Part shown: positions 1 through 8,152 of the stretch, in pieces
Position numbering within the stretch: position 1 is the stretch's first letter
Layout of the letters: each line of letters opens with the position of its first letter
DNA from: Streptomyces phaeoluteigriseus
Lineage (GTDB): Bacteria; Actinomycetota; Actinomycetes; Streptomycetales; Streptomycetaceae
DNA length: 37,611 nucleotides
Reading direction: 5' to 3'
Assembly (NCBI RefSeq): GCF_001896135.2
Contig: NZ_MPOH02000011.1
Location: 491,960 to 529,570, forward strand
Translations under genes and position numbers: made by a program
Notes under the pieces: generated by a model
Databases searched by the model: none
What the model saw: only the letters and a program-made list of their open reading frames with translations
Told to the model about the DNA's origin: nothing

Positions 1-958
1 CCGCCCCCGCCCCCGACCGGAACGCCCGCCGATACCCCTGCGGGCTGGTCCCGACGACCCTGCGAAAGCGTTCCCGGAACGCCGTCGGGGAGCCGAAGCC
101 CGTCTGGGCCGCGATCCGTTCGACCGGGTGCGCGGTCGTCTCCAGCAGGTACTGCGCCCGCCGCACCCGCGCCCGGTGCAGCCATTGCAGGGGCGTCGTG
201 CCGGCCTGGTCGCGGAAGCGGCGGTTGAGGGTGCGGGTGCTCATGCCCGCGTGGGCGGCGATCTCGTCCAGGGTGAGGTCGCGGTCGCAGTGCTCCTCCA
301 TCCAGCGCAGGACGGGTTCCAGGGTGGCCCCCGATGGGGCCGGTGGCAGGTCGTGGACGATGAACTGGGCCTGCCCGCCCTCACGTTCCAGGGGCATGAC
401 CGACATCCGGGCGGCCTGGGCGGCGACGGCCGAACCGTGGTCCTTGCGGATCATGTGCAGGCACATGTCGAGGGCCGCGGCGGCGCCCGCCGAGGTCAGG
501 AACCGGCCGTTGTCGACGTAGAGGACGTTGGCGTCGACCGTGATCCGCGGGTAGCGCTCCGCCAGGTCGCGGGCGGCGATCCAGTGGGTCGTCGCGCGCA
601 GGCCGTCCAGCAGGCCGGTCGCGGCGAACAGGAACGCCCCGACACAGATCGACGCGATGCGCGTGCCGTTCTCCGCCGCCGCGCGCAGCGCCTCCGTGAC
701 GCCGTCCGGCAGCCGCTCCGGCGGTTCCCGGACGCCGGGCAGGATGATCGTGTCCGCCTCCGCGAGGGCCTCCAGGCCGTACGGCGCCCGCACCGTGAAC
801 GCCCCCGCGCTCACCTCGCCCGACGGGTACGGCGAGCAGACCCGCACCCGGTACGCCTCCCGGCCGTCGGGCAGCCGGGCCCAGCCGAAGGCGTCGATCG
901 GGGCGGACAGGTCGAAGGGGATGACCCCGTCAAGGGCCAGAACGGCGACGGTGTGCAT
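1..958 (-). CDS. GlxA-family AraC transcriptional regulator (3' end beyond window)
   Basis: The reverse strand is open from ATG at 958 to the window edge, so about 319 residues are visible and the C-terminus is missing. It begins MHTVAVLALDGVIPFDLSAP. The first ~170 residues form a DJ-1/PfpI (GATase1-like) domain containing the ASICVGAFLFAATGLLDG nucleophile-elbow segment. A C-terminal AraC/XylS double helix-turn-helix follows (LTLDEIAAHAGMSTRTLNRR, then the second HTH with GFGSPTAFRERFRR). This is the GlxA layout: a ligand-sensing, non-enzymatic PfpI-like domain fused to a DNA-binding domain. There is no Shine-Dalgarno; TAGGCT lies at 970-965, 6 nt before the ATG, so the mRNA may be leaderless. 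It is divergent from the gene at 1121. The family call is firm; the target genes are unknown. Confidence 0.9.
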   Translation of the reverse strand, partial: MHTVAVLALDGVIPFDLSAPIDAFGWARLPDGREAYRVRVCSPYPSGEVSAGAFTVRAPYGLEALAEADTIILPGVREPPERLPDGVTEALRAAAENGTRIASICVGAFLFAATGLLDGLRATTHWIAARDLAERYPRITVDANVLYVDNGRFLTSAGAAAALDMCLHMIRKDHGSAVAAQAARMSVMPLEREGGQAQFIVHDLPPAPSGATLEPVLRWMEEHCDRDLTLDEIAAHAGMSTRTLNRRFRDQAGTTPLQWLHRARVRRAQYLLETTAHPVERIAAQTGFGSPTAFRERFRRVVGTSPQGYRRAFRSGAGA

Positions 959-964
959 GGCGAG

Positions 965-970
965 AGCCTA
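965..970 (-). promoter_or_regulatory. Candidate -10 box for the leaderless GlxA-type regulator gene
   Basis: TAGGCT on the minus strand is followed by 6 nt (ctcgcc) and then the ATG at 958. This places the expected transcription start on the start codon, and no ribosome-binding site is present. A similar box, TACCGT at 1109-1114 on the plus strand, lies 6 nt before the GTG at 1121. No convincing -35 was found for either. Confidence 0.45.
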
Positions 971-1120
971 GGCATACGACGGGAAACCGCCAACCCCGCC
1001 CACGAGGAAGGCGACGGGACCACGCTCGCCCTCACCTGCCACGGCCTTCTGGCGAGAATCCGTCGCCCCATGGCACTCCCGCCACTTCTGCGGGATCGGC
1101 CGGACGCCTACCGTCGGCCC

Positions 1121-1618
1121 GTGACCAAGTTCCTCCTCGCCGTCCACGTCCTCGCCGCCATCGTCGCGATCGGTCCCGTCACCGTCGCCGCGAGCATGTT
1201 CCCACCCGCCGCGCGCCGGTCGCTGGCCGCGCCGGACGACGCCCGCGCGGCCGAGACCGTACGGCTGCTGCACCGGATCTGCCGGGTGTACGCCGCCGTC
1301 GGCATCGCCGTCCCCGTCTTCGGGTTCTTCACGGCGGGCGCGATGGGCGTGCTCGGCGACGCCTGGCTGATCGTGTCCGTCGTGCTGACCGTCCTGGCCG
1401 CGCTCGTCCTCGTCGTGCTGGTCCTGCCCCGGCAGGAGATCCTCGCGGAGGGTGGCGGGGGCACCGTGGGCGGCAGCGAAGGCACCGTGGGTACCGGGGG
1501 CACCGCGACCCGTGCGGCAACCGTCCAGCTCGCGATGTTCACCGGCGTCTTCAACCTGCTGTGGGCGACCGTCACCGTCCTGATGATCGTCCGGCCCGGG
1601 TCGACAACAGGCGCGTAG
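1121..1618 (+). CDS. Small DUF2269-like integral membrane protein
   Basis: This is a 165-residue protein starting with GTG (MTKFLLAVHVLAAIVAIGPV). It has about four hydrophobic helices: residues 1-25, 52-72, 75-105 and ~140-160. The third and fourth helices are separated by a Gly/Thr-rich loop (EGGGGTVGGSEGTVGTGGT). The N-terminal helix and short length resemble DUF2269-type predicted membrane proteins of actinobacteria, whose function is unknown. I chose GTG 1121 because TACCGT sits 6 nt upstream, as in a leaderless transcript, and because the sequence upstream in this frame looks like out-of-frame GC-rich coding. A short tandem duplication starts in its last codons. Confidence 0.7.
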   Translation: MTKFLLAVHVLAAIVAIGPVTVAASMFPPAARRSLAAPDDARAAETVRLLHRICRVYAAVGIAVPVFGFFTAGAMGVLGDAWLIVSVVLTVLAALVLVVLVLPRQEILAEGGGGTVGGSEGTVGTGGTATRAATVQLAMFTGVFNLLWATVTVLMIVRPGSTTGA

Positions 1619-1654
1619 AGGCGGAGGTCGACAACAGGCGCGTAGAGGCCGAGA
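1601..1654. repeat. Two tandem copies of a ~27-bp unit spanning the DUF2269 stop codon
   Basis: The units at 1601-1627 and 1628-1654 both begin TCGACAACAGGCGCGTAGAG and are identical over their first 22 bases. The first copy carries the last codons and TAG stop of the upstream gene; the second is a non-coding duplicate directly downstream. Confidence 0.85.
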
Positions 1655-1726
1655 AGCGGAGAGGTGCAGGCCAGGGCCGGACCGCCACTTTTCGTGATCG
1701 GCCCGGCCCCCGCGCGTCTCCGGAAC

Positions 1727-1799
1727 ATGCGCGAGACTCGACGTCGACAGATCAGCCGCCGGAGCCTGCTCAGGGCCACGGGCGCGACGGCCGGTGCGG
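1727..1799 (+). pseudogene. Remnant: Tat signal peptide of a lost exported protein
   Basis: ATG 1727 opens a frame reading MRETRRRQISRRSLLRATGA followed by TAGAV. It has a twin-arginine motif (SRRSLLR) followed by the start of a small hydrophobic/Ala-Gly stretch, typical of a Tat signal. After about 24 residues it runs into the 3' end of the oppositely oriented MFS gene (stop at 1800-1802), and the downstream translation is a meaningless antisense frame. Seen: the motif and the abrupt end. Inferred: the first codons of an exported enzyme survived a deletion whose junction is near 1798. A chance reading frame in high-GC DNA is possible. Confidence 0.5.
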
Positions 1800-3280
1800 T
1801 CACTCCACCGCCGTACGGGCCTTCGTCGCCGCCGCTGTCAGGGGCGTCGCGATGTCCTCCAGGGAGCGTCGCTCGGCCCGCACCGCGAGGAACACGGCGA
1901 CCAGGCCCGCCGCGCACATCAGGGCCGCGCCGATCTGGAACGCGAGGACCGTGTCGCGACCTTGCCCGTGCCGGTGAGGTCGGCGAAGATCAGGGGGCCG
2001 CTGATGCCGCCCGCGGCGGTGCCGAGGGCGTAGAAGAAGGCGATGGACATGGCGCGGGTCTCCATCGGGAAGATCTCGGAGACCGTGAGGTAGGCGCTGG
2101 AGGCGCCCGCGGAGGCGAAGAACAGCACCGCGCACCAGCAGGCCGTCATGGTGGTCGCGCTCAGCGAGCCGCGGTCGAACAGCCAGGCCGTGCCGAACAG
2201 CAGCAGGCCGGAGAGCAGATACGTCGACGAGATCATGACCCGGCGGCCGACCGTGTCGAACAGCTTGCCGAGCAGCAGCGGGCCGCAGAAGTTCCCGAGG
2301 GCGATCACGGCGAAGTAGTAGCCGGTGTCACCGGTCGGCACGTCGAAGAAGGTGGTGAGGATCGCGCCGAAGCCGAACGTGATCGCGTTGTAGAGGAAGG
2401 CCTGCCCGATGAAGAGGGAGAAGCCGAGGACGGCGCGGCGGCGGTAGTCGGAGAAGACCGTACGGGCGATCTCGGCGAAGGAGACGCTGCTGCGCTGGTG
2501 GATGGTGAGTTCACCCTCGGCCGCCGGCAGCGGGGCGCCCCTCTCGGCCTCGATGCTCCGCTCGATCGAGGAGACGATCTCCTCCGCCTCCCGGTCCCGG
2601 CCGTGGATCAGCAGCCAGCGCGGACTCTCCGGGACATGGCGCCGTACGAGGAGGATGACCAGGGCGAGGACGGCGCCGAGCGCGAACGTCAGCCGCCAGC
2701 CCACGTTCGCCGCGAACAGGTCCGTGTCCAGGGCGACGACCGACAGCAGAGAGCCGCCGACCGCGCCGAGCCAGAAGCTGCCGTTGATCATCAGGTCGAC
2801 GCGGCCCCGGTACTCCGCCGGGATCAGCTCGTCGATCGCCGAGTTGATCGCCGCGTACTCGCCGCCGATGCCGAAGCCGGTGAGGAAGCGGAAGAGCAGG
2901 AACCACCAGGTGTCGAAGGAGATCGCGGTCAGGGCGGTCGCCGCGAGATAGACCGCCAGCGTGATCATGAAGAGTTTCTTACGGCCCCAGCGGTCGGTCA
3001 GCCGGCCCCAGAACAGGGCGCCGAGACAGGCGCCCGCCACGTACAGCGCGGCGGCGATGCCGGTGACCTGCCCGGAGGTGATGGGCAGGCCACTGCCCGG
3101 CTCCGACAGTCGCCCGGCGATGTTGCCGACGACCGTGACTTCGAGGCCGTCGAGGATCCACACGGTGCCCAGGCCGATGACGATCGTCCAGTGCCAGCGT
3201 GACCAGGGGAGGCGGTCCAGGCGGGCTGGGATGTCCGTGGTGATGGTGCGGCCGGGTTCGGCCGGTGCGGCGGTGGTCAT
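1800..3280 (-). CDS. MFS transporter with a 3'-terminal frameshift
   Basis: The major facilitator transporter starts at ATG 3280 after a clear GGAGGGAG ribosome site. It shows DGLEVTVVGNIAGRL in TM1, motif A (GRLTDRWGRKK), the PESPRWLL motif typical of sugar-porter and metabolite:H+ symporter families, and a second motif A-like loop (GKLFDTVGRR). The uninterrupted frame ends at 1919 with an unrelated tail (ATRSSRSRSARP). The missing last helix (DTVLAFQIGAALMCAAGLVA, then VFLAVRAERRSLEDI) continues in the next frame to a stop at 1800. Inserting one base near 1957 joins them into about 493 residues, the usual MFS length. The break lies on the palindrome GTCGCGAC (1953-1960). The substrate cannot be told. 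It follows the DUF445 gene by 53 nt. Confidence 0.85.
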
Positions 3281-3333
3281 GGGCTCCCTCCACGTCGAGC
3301 GGAACCACCATCGGCTTCCCCGAGGAAGTGCCG

Positions 3334-4644
3334 TTACGCCCCCAGCCCTCGCGCCACCGTGTAGATCAGCAGGCCCGCCAGCGACCCGACCACCGTGCCG
3401 TTGATGCGGATGAACTGCAGGTCACGGCCGATGTTCGCCTCGATCTTGCGCGTGGTGTGCTCGGCGTCCCAGCCCGCGACCGTGTCGGTGATCAGCGAGG
3501 TGATCTCCTTGCGGTACGTCGACACCACGTGCACCGCCGCCCCCTCCACCCAGCGGTCCACCTTCCCCTGCACCTTCGGCTCGGTGGCCATCCGGGACCC
3601 CAGCGACAGCAACGCCGCCCGCACCCGCATCCGCAGCTCGCTGCGCTCGTCCTCGGCCGCCGACACGATCATGGACCGTACGGCCGTCCAGGCGGACGCG
3701 ATCAGGTCCTGCACCTCTCCGCGGCCCAGCACCTCACCCTTGAGCCGCTCCACCCGCGCACGGGTCTCGGTGTCGGACTGGAGGTCGGAGGCGAAGTCAC
3801 GCAGGAAACGGTCCAGGGCGCCACGGGCCGGGTGGGACGGCATGTCGCGCATCTCCGCGCAGAACCGCAGCAGCTCCTTGTAGACCCGCTCGCCGATCCG
3901 CTTGTCGACGAACCGGGGCGTCCAGCCGGGCGCGCCGCCCTCCACCGCGTCCATCACCGAGTCGGCGTGCAGCACCAGCCAGTCGTACGCCCGCGTCACC
4001 ACCAGGTCGACGGCCCGCCGGTGACCGCCGTCCGCGACGATCTTCTCCAGCATCTTGCCCATCCCCGGCGCGATCTCCTGGGCATCGGCCCGCCGCGTGA
4101 TCGCCTCCCCGACCACCGCCTGCACATCGGAGTCCCGCAGCACGGTCAGCGCCCCCCGCAGCGCCGTCGCCAGCTCCTCCGTCACCCGGTCCGCGTGCTC
4201 CGGCTCCGCCAGCCACGTCCCCAGCCGGCTGCCGATGCCGACCGCGCGCAGCCGCTGCCGTACGACATCCCGGGACAGGAAGTTCTCGCCGACGAACTCG
4301 CCCAGGGAGACACCCAGCTGGTCCTTCTTGGTCGGGATGATCGCCGTGTGCGGAATGGGCAGGCCCAGCGGATGGCGGAACAGCGCGGTCACGGCGAACC
4401 AGTCCGCCAGCGCGCCCACCATGCCGGCCTCGGCCGCCGCCGCCACATACCCCGCCCACGCCCCGGCGCCCCGGTGGGAGGCCCACTCGGCGAGGACGTA
4501 CACCACCGCCACGAACACCAGCAGCCCCGTCGCGGTGAGCTTCATGCGCCGCACTCCGCGCCTGCGCTCCTCGTCGGCGGCGCTGAAGACGTTCATGGCG
4601 CGCGCCACCGGCACGGCCCTGTCTTCCGTTCCCGTACGTTCCAT
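3334..4644 (-). CDS. DUF445 family membrane protein
   Basis: This 436-residue protein begins at ATG 4644, 6 nt after GGAG. It has one transmembrane helix (about residues 38-52), then the conserved DUF445 segment (AGYVAAAAEAGMVGALADWF, AVTALFRHPLGLPIPHTAIIP). A long, mostly helical region with charged heptad-like stretches follows, and a second hydrophobic helix lies at the C-terminus (INGTVVGSLAGLLIYTVARG). DUF445/YheB-like proteins are membrane proteins of unknown function. It probably shares a transcript with the MFS gene directly downstream. The call rests on the whole-length family pattern. Confidence 0.88.
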   Translation of the reverse strand: MERTGTEDRAVPVARAMNVFSAADEERRRGVRRMKLTATGLLVFVAVVYVLAEWASHRGAGAWAGYVAAAAEAGMVGALADWFAVTALFRHPLGLPIPHTAIIPTKKDQLGVSLGEFVGENFLSRDVVRQRLRAVGIGSRLGTWLAEPEHADRVTEELATALRGALTVLRDSDVQAVVGEAITRRADAQEIAPGMGKMLEKIVADGGHRRAVDLVVTRAYDWLVLHADSVMDAVEGGAPGWTPRFVDKRIGERVYKELLRFCAEMRDMPSHPARGALDRFLRDFASDLQSDTETRARVERLKGEVLGRGEVQDLIASAWTAVRSMIVSAAEDERSELRMRVRAALLSLGSRMATEPKVQGKVDRWVEGAAVHVVSTYRKEITSLITDTVAGWDAEHTTRKIEANIGRDLQFIRINGTVVGSLAGLLIYTVARGLGA

Positions 4645-4824
4645 CCGCTCTCCACCCGTTCCCGGTCCCCCGTGACCACGCTCGCGACCATTGTCCCCAC
4701 CTGTCCGACTCCTGGAACGAAACAGGAGTTCCCGGCGTCTGTCAGGTGGGGGAGTTCAACGGTGATCTCCTGAATGTTCTGTCGGAGCCTCGCCGCTCCC
4801 TCGTCCGAGGAGACACACACTCGC

Positions 4825-6219
4825 ATGACCAGGCACGACGGCGGGGGGCCCGGGGTGCCCCGCGCCCGCCGCAGCGCCCCGCACGCCGCACGTCACCACG
4901 TCCTCCTGTCCGCGATCCTCGCCGTGATCGTGGGCCTCTCGGCCGCCATATACATCGGTGTCGACGCGGGGGACGGCGGGCGCGGCGGCCAGGACACCCT
5001 CGCCTCCTCCCGTACGGGCTCCCGCTCCGCCGCTGCCGCCGCCACCGGTGTCTGGGTCGGCTCCTGGGCCGCCGCCCCGGTGGGCGGCGAACCGCTCACC
5101 GAGCCCGACGGCACAGCGGGACGCACGGTGCGCAACGTCGTCCACACCAGCGTCGGGGGGACGAGTGCCCGGATCACGCTGTCCAACCTCTACGGCACCA
5201 GCCCGCTGACCGTCACCGCCGTCACCCTCGCCGTCGCGGCCGGCGACGACAGCCCCGCCGCCGACCCCGGCACGCTGCGCCGGCTCACCTTCGGCGGCCG
5301 TCCCACGGTCAGCGTCCCGGCGGGCGGCCAGGCCGTCAGCGACGCCGTCCCGCTCGCCGTCCCCCGCGACACCGACGTCCTGGTCAGCCTCTACACGCCG
5401 ACCTCCGCGGGCCCGGTCACCTTCCACCACCGGGCCCAGCAGACCAGCTTCGTCGCCGACGGGGAGCACACCGGCGACGTGACGGGAGCGCCGTACACCG
5501 GGCAGGTCACGTACTGGCGCTACCTCACCGCGCTGGACGTCCTCAGCGACGAGGCCGACGGCACCGTCGTCGCCTTCGGCGACTCCATCACCGACGGCGC
5601 CACCTCCACCCCCGGCGCCAACCGCCGCTGGCCCGACGTCCTCGCCGACCGGCTCCGCGCGTCCCTCGCCGACGGCGACGACGACGCCCCGCGCTACGGC
5701 GTCGTCAACGTCGGCATCAGCGGCAACCGCGTCCTCACCGACGGACTGGGCCGGCCCGCGGACAACCCCAGCGGGCTGAACCGCTTCGACCGGGACGTCC
5801 TCGGCCGGCCCAACGTCAAGGTCGTCGTCATCGACCTCGGCGTCAACGACATCCTCCGCAGCCGGAACACCGCCGACCCCGACGCAGTCCTGGACGGCCT
5901 GCGCGCCCTGGTCCGCCGCGCCCACGCCCACGGCATCAGGGCCGTCGGCACCACCCTGCTCCCCTTCCACGGCCACCGCGGCTACACCGACGCCCGCGAG
6001 GACGTACGCCGGCAGATCAACTCGGCGATCCGGTCCGGGTCGGTCTACGACACGGTCGTGGACGTCGACCGGGCGATGCACGACCCGTACGACCCCCGCC
6101 GACTCAGGTCGGAGTACGACTCCGGCGACCACCTCCACCCCAGCGACCGGGGCTACCGGAAGATGGCGCAACTGATCACGTGGGGCCAGCTGCGGGGGGC
6201 GGGACGGGCGGAGCTGTAA
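4825..6219 (+). CDS. Secreted or membrane-anchored SGNH/GDSL hydrolase
   Basis: The protein has about 464 residues from ATG 4825, with GAGGAG at 4807-4812; ATG was preferred to an upstream in-frame start at 4774. A basic N-terminus precedes one hydrophobic helix (HHVLLSAILAVIVGLSAAIY), acting as signal peptide or anchor. Residues ~60-240 form a beta-rich N-terminal module. The SGNH catalytic domain follows, with block I GDSITDG (nucleophile Ser), the block II/III region with GISGNR and LGVNDI, and block V GDHLHPSDRGY carrying the catalytic Asp/His pair. The family includes extracellular esterases and lipases acting on lipids or acylated polysaccharides; the exact substrate is not deducible. 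It is convergent with the DUF1707 gene. Confidence 0.9.
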   Translation: MTRHDGGGPGVPRARRSAPHAARHHVLLSAILAVIVGLSAAIYIGVDAGDGGRGGQDTLASSRTGSRSAAAAATGVWVGSWAAAPVGGEPLTEPDGTAGRTVRNVVHTSVGGTSARITLSNLYGTSPLTVTAVTLAVAAGDDSPAADPGTLRRLTFGGRPTVSVPAGGQAVSDAVPLAVPRDTDVLVSLYTPTSAGPVTFHHRAQQTSFVADGEHTGDVTGAPYTGQVTYWRYLTALDVLSDEADGTVVAFGDSITDGATSTPGANRRWPDVLADRLRASLADGDDDAPRYGVVNVGISGNRVLTDGLGRPADNPSGLNRFDRDVLGRPNVKVVVIDLGVNDILRSRNTADPDAVLDGLRALVRRAHAHGIRAVGTTLLPFHGHRGYTDAREDVRRQINSAIRSGSVYDTVVDVDRAMHDPYDPRRLRSEYDSGDHLHPSDRGYRKMAQLITWGQLRGAGRAEL

Positions 6220-6345
6220 CGCCCGAGCGCGCTCAGCCCGCGGCCACCCGCGCCGTCTGCGGGGCATGCGTGCCGCCTGGGCGATGGGAGGGGGCCCAGG
6301 CGGACACCCCGTAAGCACGGGCCGCTCCCCCCAGCGCCGACTCCC

Positions 6346-7029
6346 TCAGTGCCCCAGGTGCCGGCGTCTGTCCCGCCCCCCGCGGCAACCCCCCGCTTTC
6401 CCGCCGCCGCTTGCGCTCCACACCCCGCCCCAGAAGGCGAACCCGGTGATCACCACCCGCGGAGCGCCCGCCGCGGCCGGCACCCCCTGCTCTCCGTGGT
6501 CGAAGCCACCCATGACCCCGATCCCCCGCACCACGACCTCGACCCCGGGCGGCACCACGACGTTCATCCCGCCCATGAGGGCGATGCAGTTGATCACGAC
6601 CTCCCCGGCCGCGAAGTCCGCCTCGCGCAGATCGATCTCCCCGCCGCCCCAGAAGGCGAAGCCGGTGAACCGCCGGGGCACGGTCCAGTGCCCCTTGCGC
6701 TGAAAGCCGGACATGACGGCCACGGCCCACGTGGACGACCCCTCGCCCCCCACGATCCGCCCGCCCCACGCCCCGTCCCCGTCCGCGTCGCCGCGCGCCG
6801 CGGACTTGTGCAGGGACACGGCGGGCGGCGGAGCGACCCCCGCGGCGGGCAGGTCGCGGGTGATCGGCGTCAGCTCGCCGTACGTCCGCGCCCGGTACGT
6901 CGCGTCCAGCCGCTCCTCGAACTCCGTCATGTCGAGCCGGCCCTCGGCGAGGGCGTCCCGCAGGACCTCGGCGACACGCTCGCGGTCGGCGTCGGAGGCA
7001 CGGAGGTCCGGGACTGCGTCGTCGGTCAT
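6346..7029 (-). CDS. DUF1707 protein with LiaF-like C-terminal region; C-terminus possibly shifted
   Basis: The protein has 227 residues in the uninterrupted frame. Residues 8-65 are the DUF1707 domain (LRASDADRERVAEVLRDALA, EGRLDMTEFEERLDATY), a small actinobacterial domain often joined to membrane or cell-envelope sensing modules. The rest carries the repeating beta pattern GFAFWGGGEIDLRE / ALMGGMNVVVPPGVEV / ITGFAFWGGV of the LiaF/DUF2154 type. The last 20 residues (WSASGGGKAGG and on) look unnatural. One extra base near 6420 would give GVVERKRRRESGG, as relatives often end, and move the stop to 6233. TAGGCT at 7042-7037, 7 nt before the ATG, could drive a leaderless mRNA. The gene begins 10 nt after the ATPase stop and may also be read with the ABC operon. 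Confidence 0.85.
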   Translation of the reverse strand: MTDDAVPDLRASDADRERVAEVLRDALAEGRLDMTEFEERLDATYRARTYGELTPITRDLPAAGVAPPPAVSLHKSAARGDADGDGAWGGRIVGGEGSSTWAVAVMSGFQRKGHWTVPRRFTGFAFWGGGEIDLREADFAAGEVVINCIALMGGMNVVVPPGVEVVVRGIGVMGGFDHGEQGVPAAAGAPRVVITGFAFWGGVWSASGGGKAGGCRGGRDRRRHLGH

Positions 7030-7039
7030 GAACAGCAGC

Positions 7040-8116
7040 CTACGAGTTCCCCGCGCCCGGCACTACGGTCTCCTTGTCCGCGTACATCCGGCCGATCACC
7101 GTCTCGATGTCCGGCTCCCGCACCGACAGGTCCACCAGCGGGTACTCCGCCGCGATCCGCGCCACCAGCGGGGCCGCCGACTGCGACGCCGGGAAGGCCA
7201 GCCACTGGCGTGGCCCCTCCACCCGTACGACACGAGCCGCCGGGCCCGCTTCGATGGGCGGGAGTTCGCGTTCCAGGTCCACGACCAGGGTCCGTTCGCT
7301 CTCCCCCGCCTCGTGCAGCCCCGCGAGCGGACCGTCGTACATCATGCGGCCGTGGTCGATGACCATCACTCGGGAGCAGAGCCGCTCGATGTCCTGGAGG
7401 TCGTGGGTGGTGAGCAGGACCGTCGTGCCGCGCTCGGTGTTCAACTCGCCCAGGAACTCCCGCACCCGGGCCTTGGAGACGACGTCGAGGCCGATCGTCG
7501 GCTCGTCGAGGTAGAGGACCTCGGGGTCGTGCAGCAGCGCCGCCGCGATGTCGCCACGCATCCGCTGACCGAGCGACAGCTGCCGTACCGGCACCTCCAA
7601 CAGGCTCTCCAGGTCGAGCAGTTCGACGAGCCGGTCGAGGTTCTCGCGGTAACGGGCGTCCGGGATGCGGTACATGCGGTGCGCGAGCCGGTAGGAGTCG
7701 ATCAGCGGGAGGTCCCACCACAGGGTCGTCCGCTGCCCGAACACCACCCCGATGCGATGCGCGAGACGCGTCCGCTCACGGGCGGGGTCGATGCCCGCCA
7801 CCCGCAGCCGGCCGCCGCTCGGGGTGAGGATGCCCGTCAGCATCTTGATCGTCGTCGACTTCCCGGCGCCGTTCGGCCCGATGTAGCCGACGATCTCGCC
7901 GCGTGCCACGGTGAACGACAGCCCGTCCACCGCCCGCACCTGCCGCCGCTCGCGCCGGAGGAAACCGGTACGCCGACGCACGTCGAAAACCTTCTCGACC
8001 CGGTCGAGTTCGATGAACGCGTCCACCACGGCTCCCCCGCTGCCCTCCCGCACTCCGCTGCCTTCCCGTGCTTCGCCCACGTCGCGTGCTCCGCTCACTT
8101 CCCGTGCTTCGCCCAC
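7040..8116 (-). CDS. ABC-2 type exporter, ATP-binding subunit
   Basis: The ATPase has Walker A GPNGAGKST, the Q-loop region VVFGQRTTLWWDL, signature LSLGQRMR, Walker B VLYLDEPTIGLD and switch His in LLTTHDL. The NatA/DrrA-like domain is followed by an ~80-residue C-terminal regulatory extension. The reading frame from 8116 adds about 29 N-terminal residues of a 6-residue repeat (VGEARE/VSGARD/GSGVRE). The true start may instead be GTG 8029 or 8026, beside GGGGGAG, which begins directly at VDAFIELDRVEKVF. It energises the two permeases encoded upstream in the same operon. The substrate is unknown. Confidence 0.93.
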   Translation of the reverse strand: MGEAREVSGARDVGEAREGSGVREGSGGAVVDAFIELDRVEKVFDVRRRTGFLRRERRQVRAVDGLSFTVARGEIVGYIGPNGAGKSTTIKMLTGILTPSGGRLRVAGIDPARERTRLAHRIGVVFGQRTTLWWDLPLIDSYRLAHRMYRIPDARYRENLDRLVELLDLESLLEVPVRQLSLGQRMRGDIAAALLHDPEVLYLDEPTIGLDVVSKARVREFLGELNTERGTTVLLTTHDLQDIERLCSRVMVIDHGRMMYDGPLAGLHEAGESERTLVVDLERELPPIEAGPAARVVRVEGPRQWLAFPASQSAAPLVARIAAEYPLVDLSVREPDIETVIGRMYADKETVVPGAGNS

Positions 8117-8152
8117 TTCCCGGGCTGCGCTAACTCCCCGTACTGCGATACG
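8045..8152. repeat. Six tandem 18-bp units across the permease/ATPase junction
   Basis: Units start at 8045, 8063, 8081, 8099, 8117 and 8135. The copies at 8063-8080 and 8099-8116 are identical (TTCCCGTGCTTCGCCCAC); the others differ at several bases. The array covers the last codons and stop (8130-8132) of the upstream permease and the extreme 5' end of the ATPase reading frame. Confidence 0.85.

Noticed and set aside
128..1618. One long 496-codon forward frame covering most of 0.1-1.6 kb
   Set aside because: Only the part from 1121 encodes a plausible membrane protein. The first 1 kb is antisense to the clearly conserved GlxA-type regulator and gives an Arg/Gly/Ala-rich meaningless product.
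1664..3202. 512-codon forward frame opposite the MFS gene
   Set aside because: It is a high-GC shadow with Glu/Arg/Asp-rich noise. Only its first ~24 codons after 1727 (Tat motif) were kept as a remnant.
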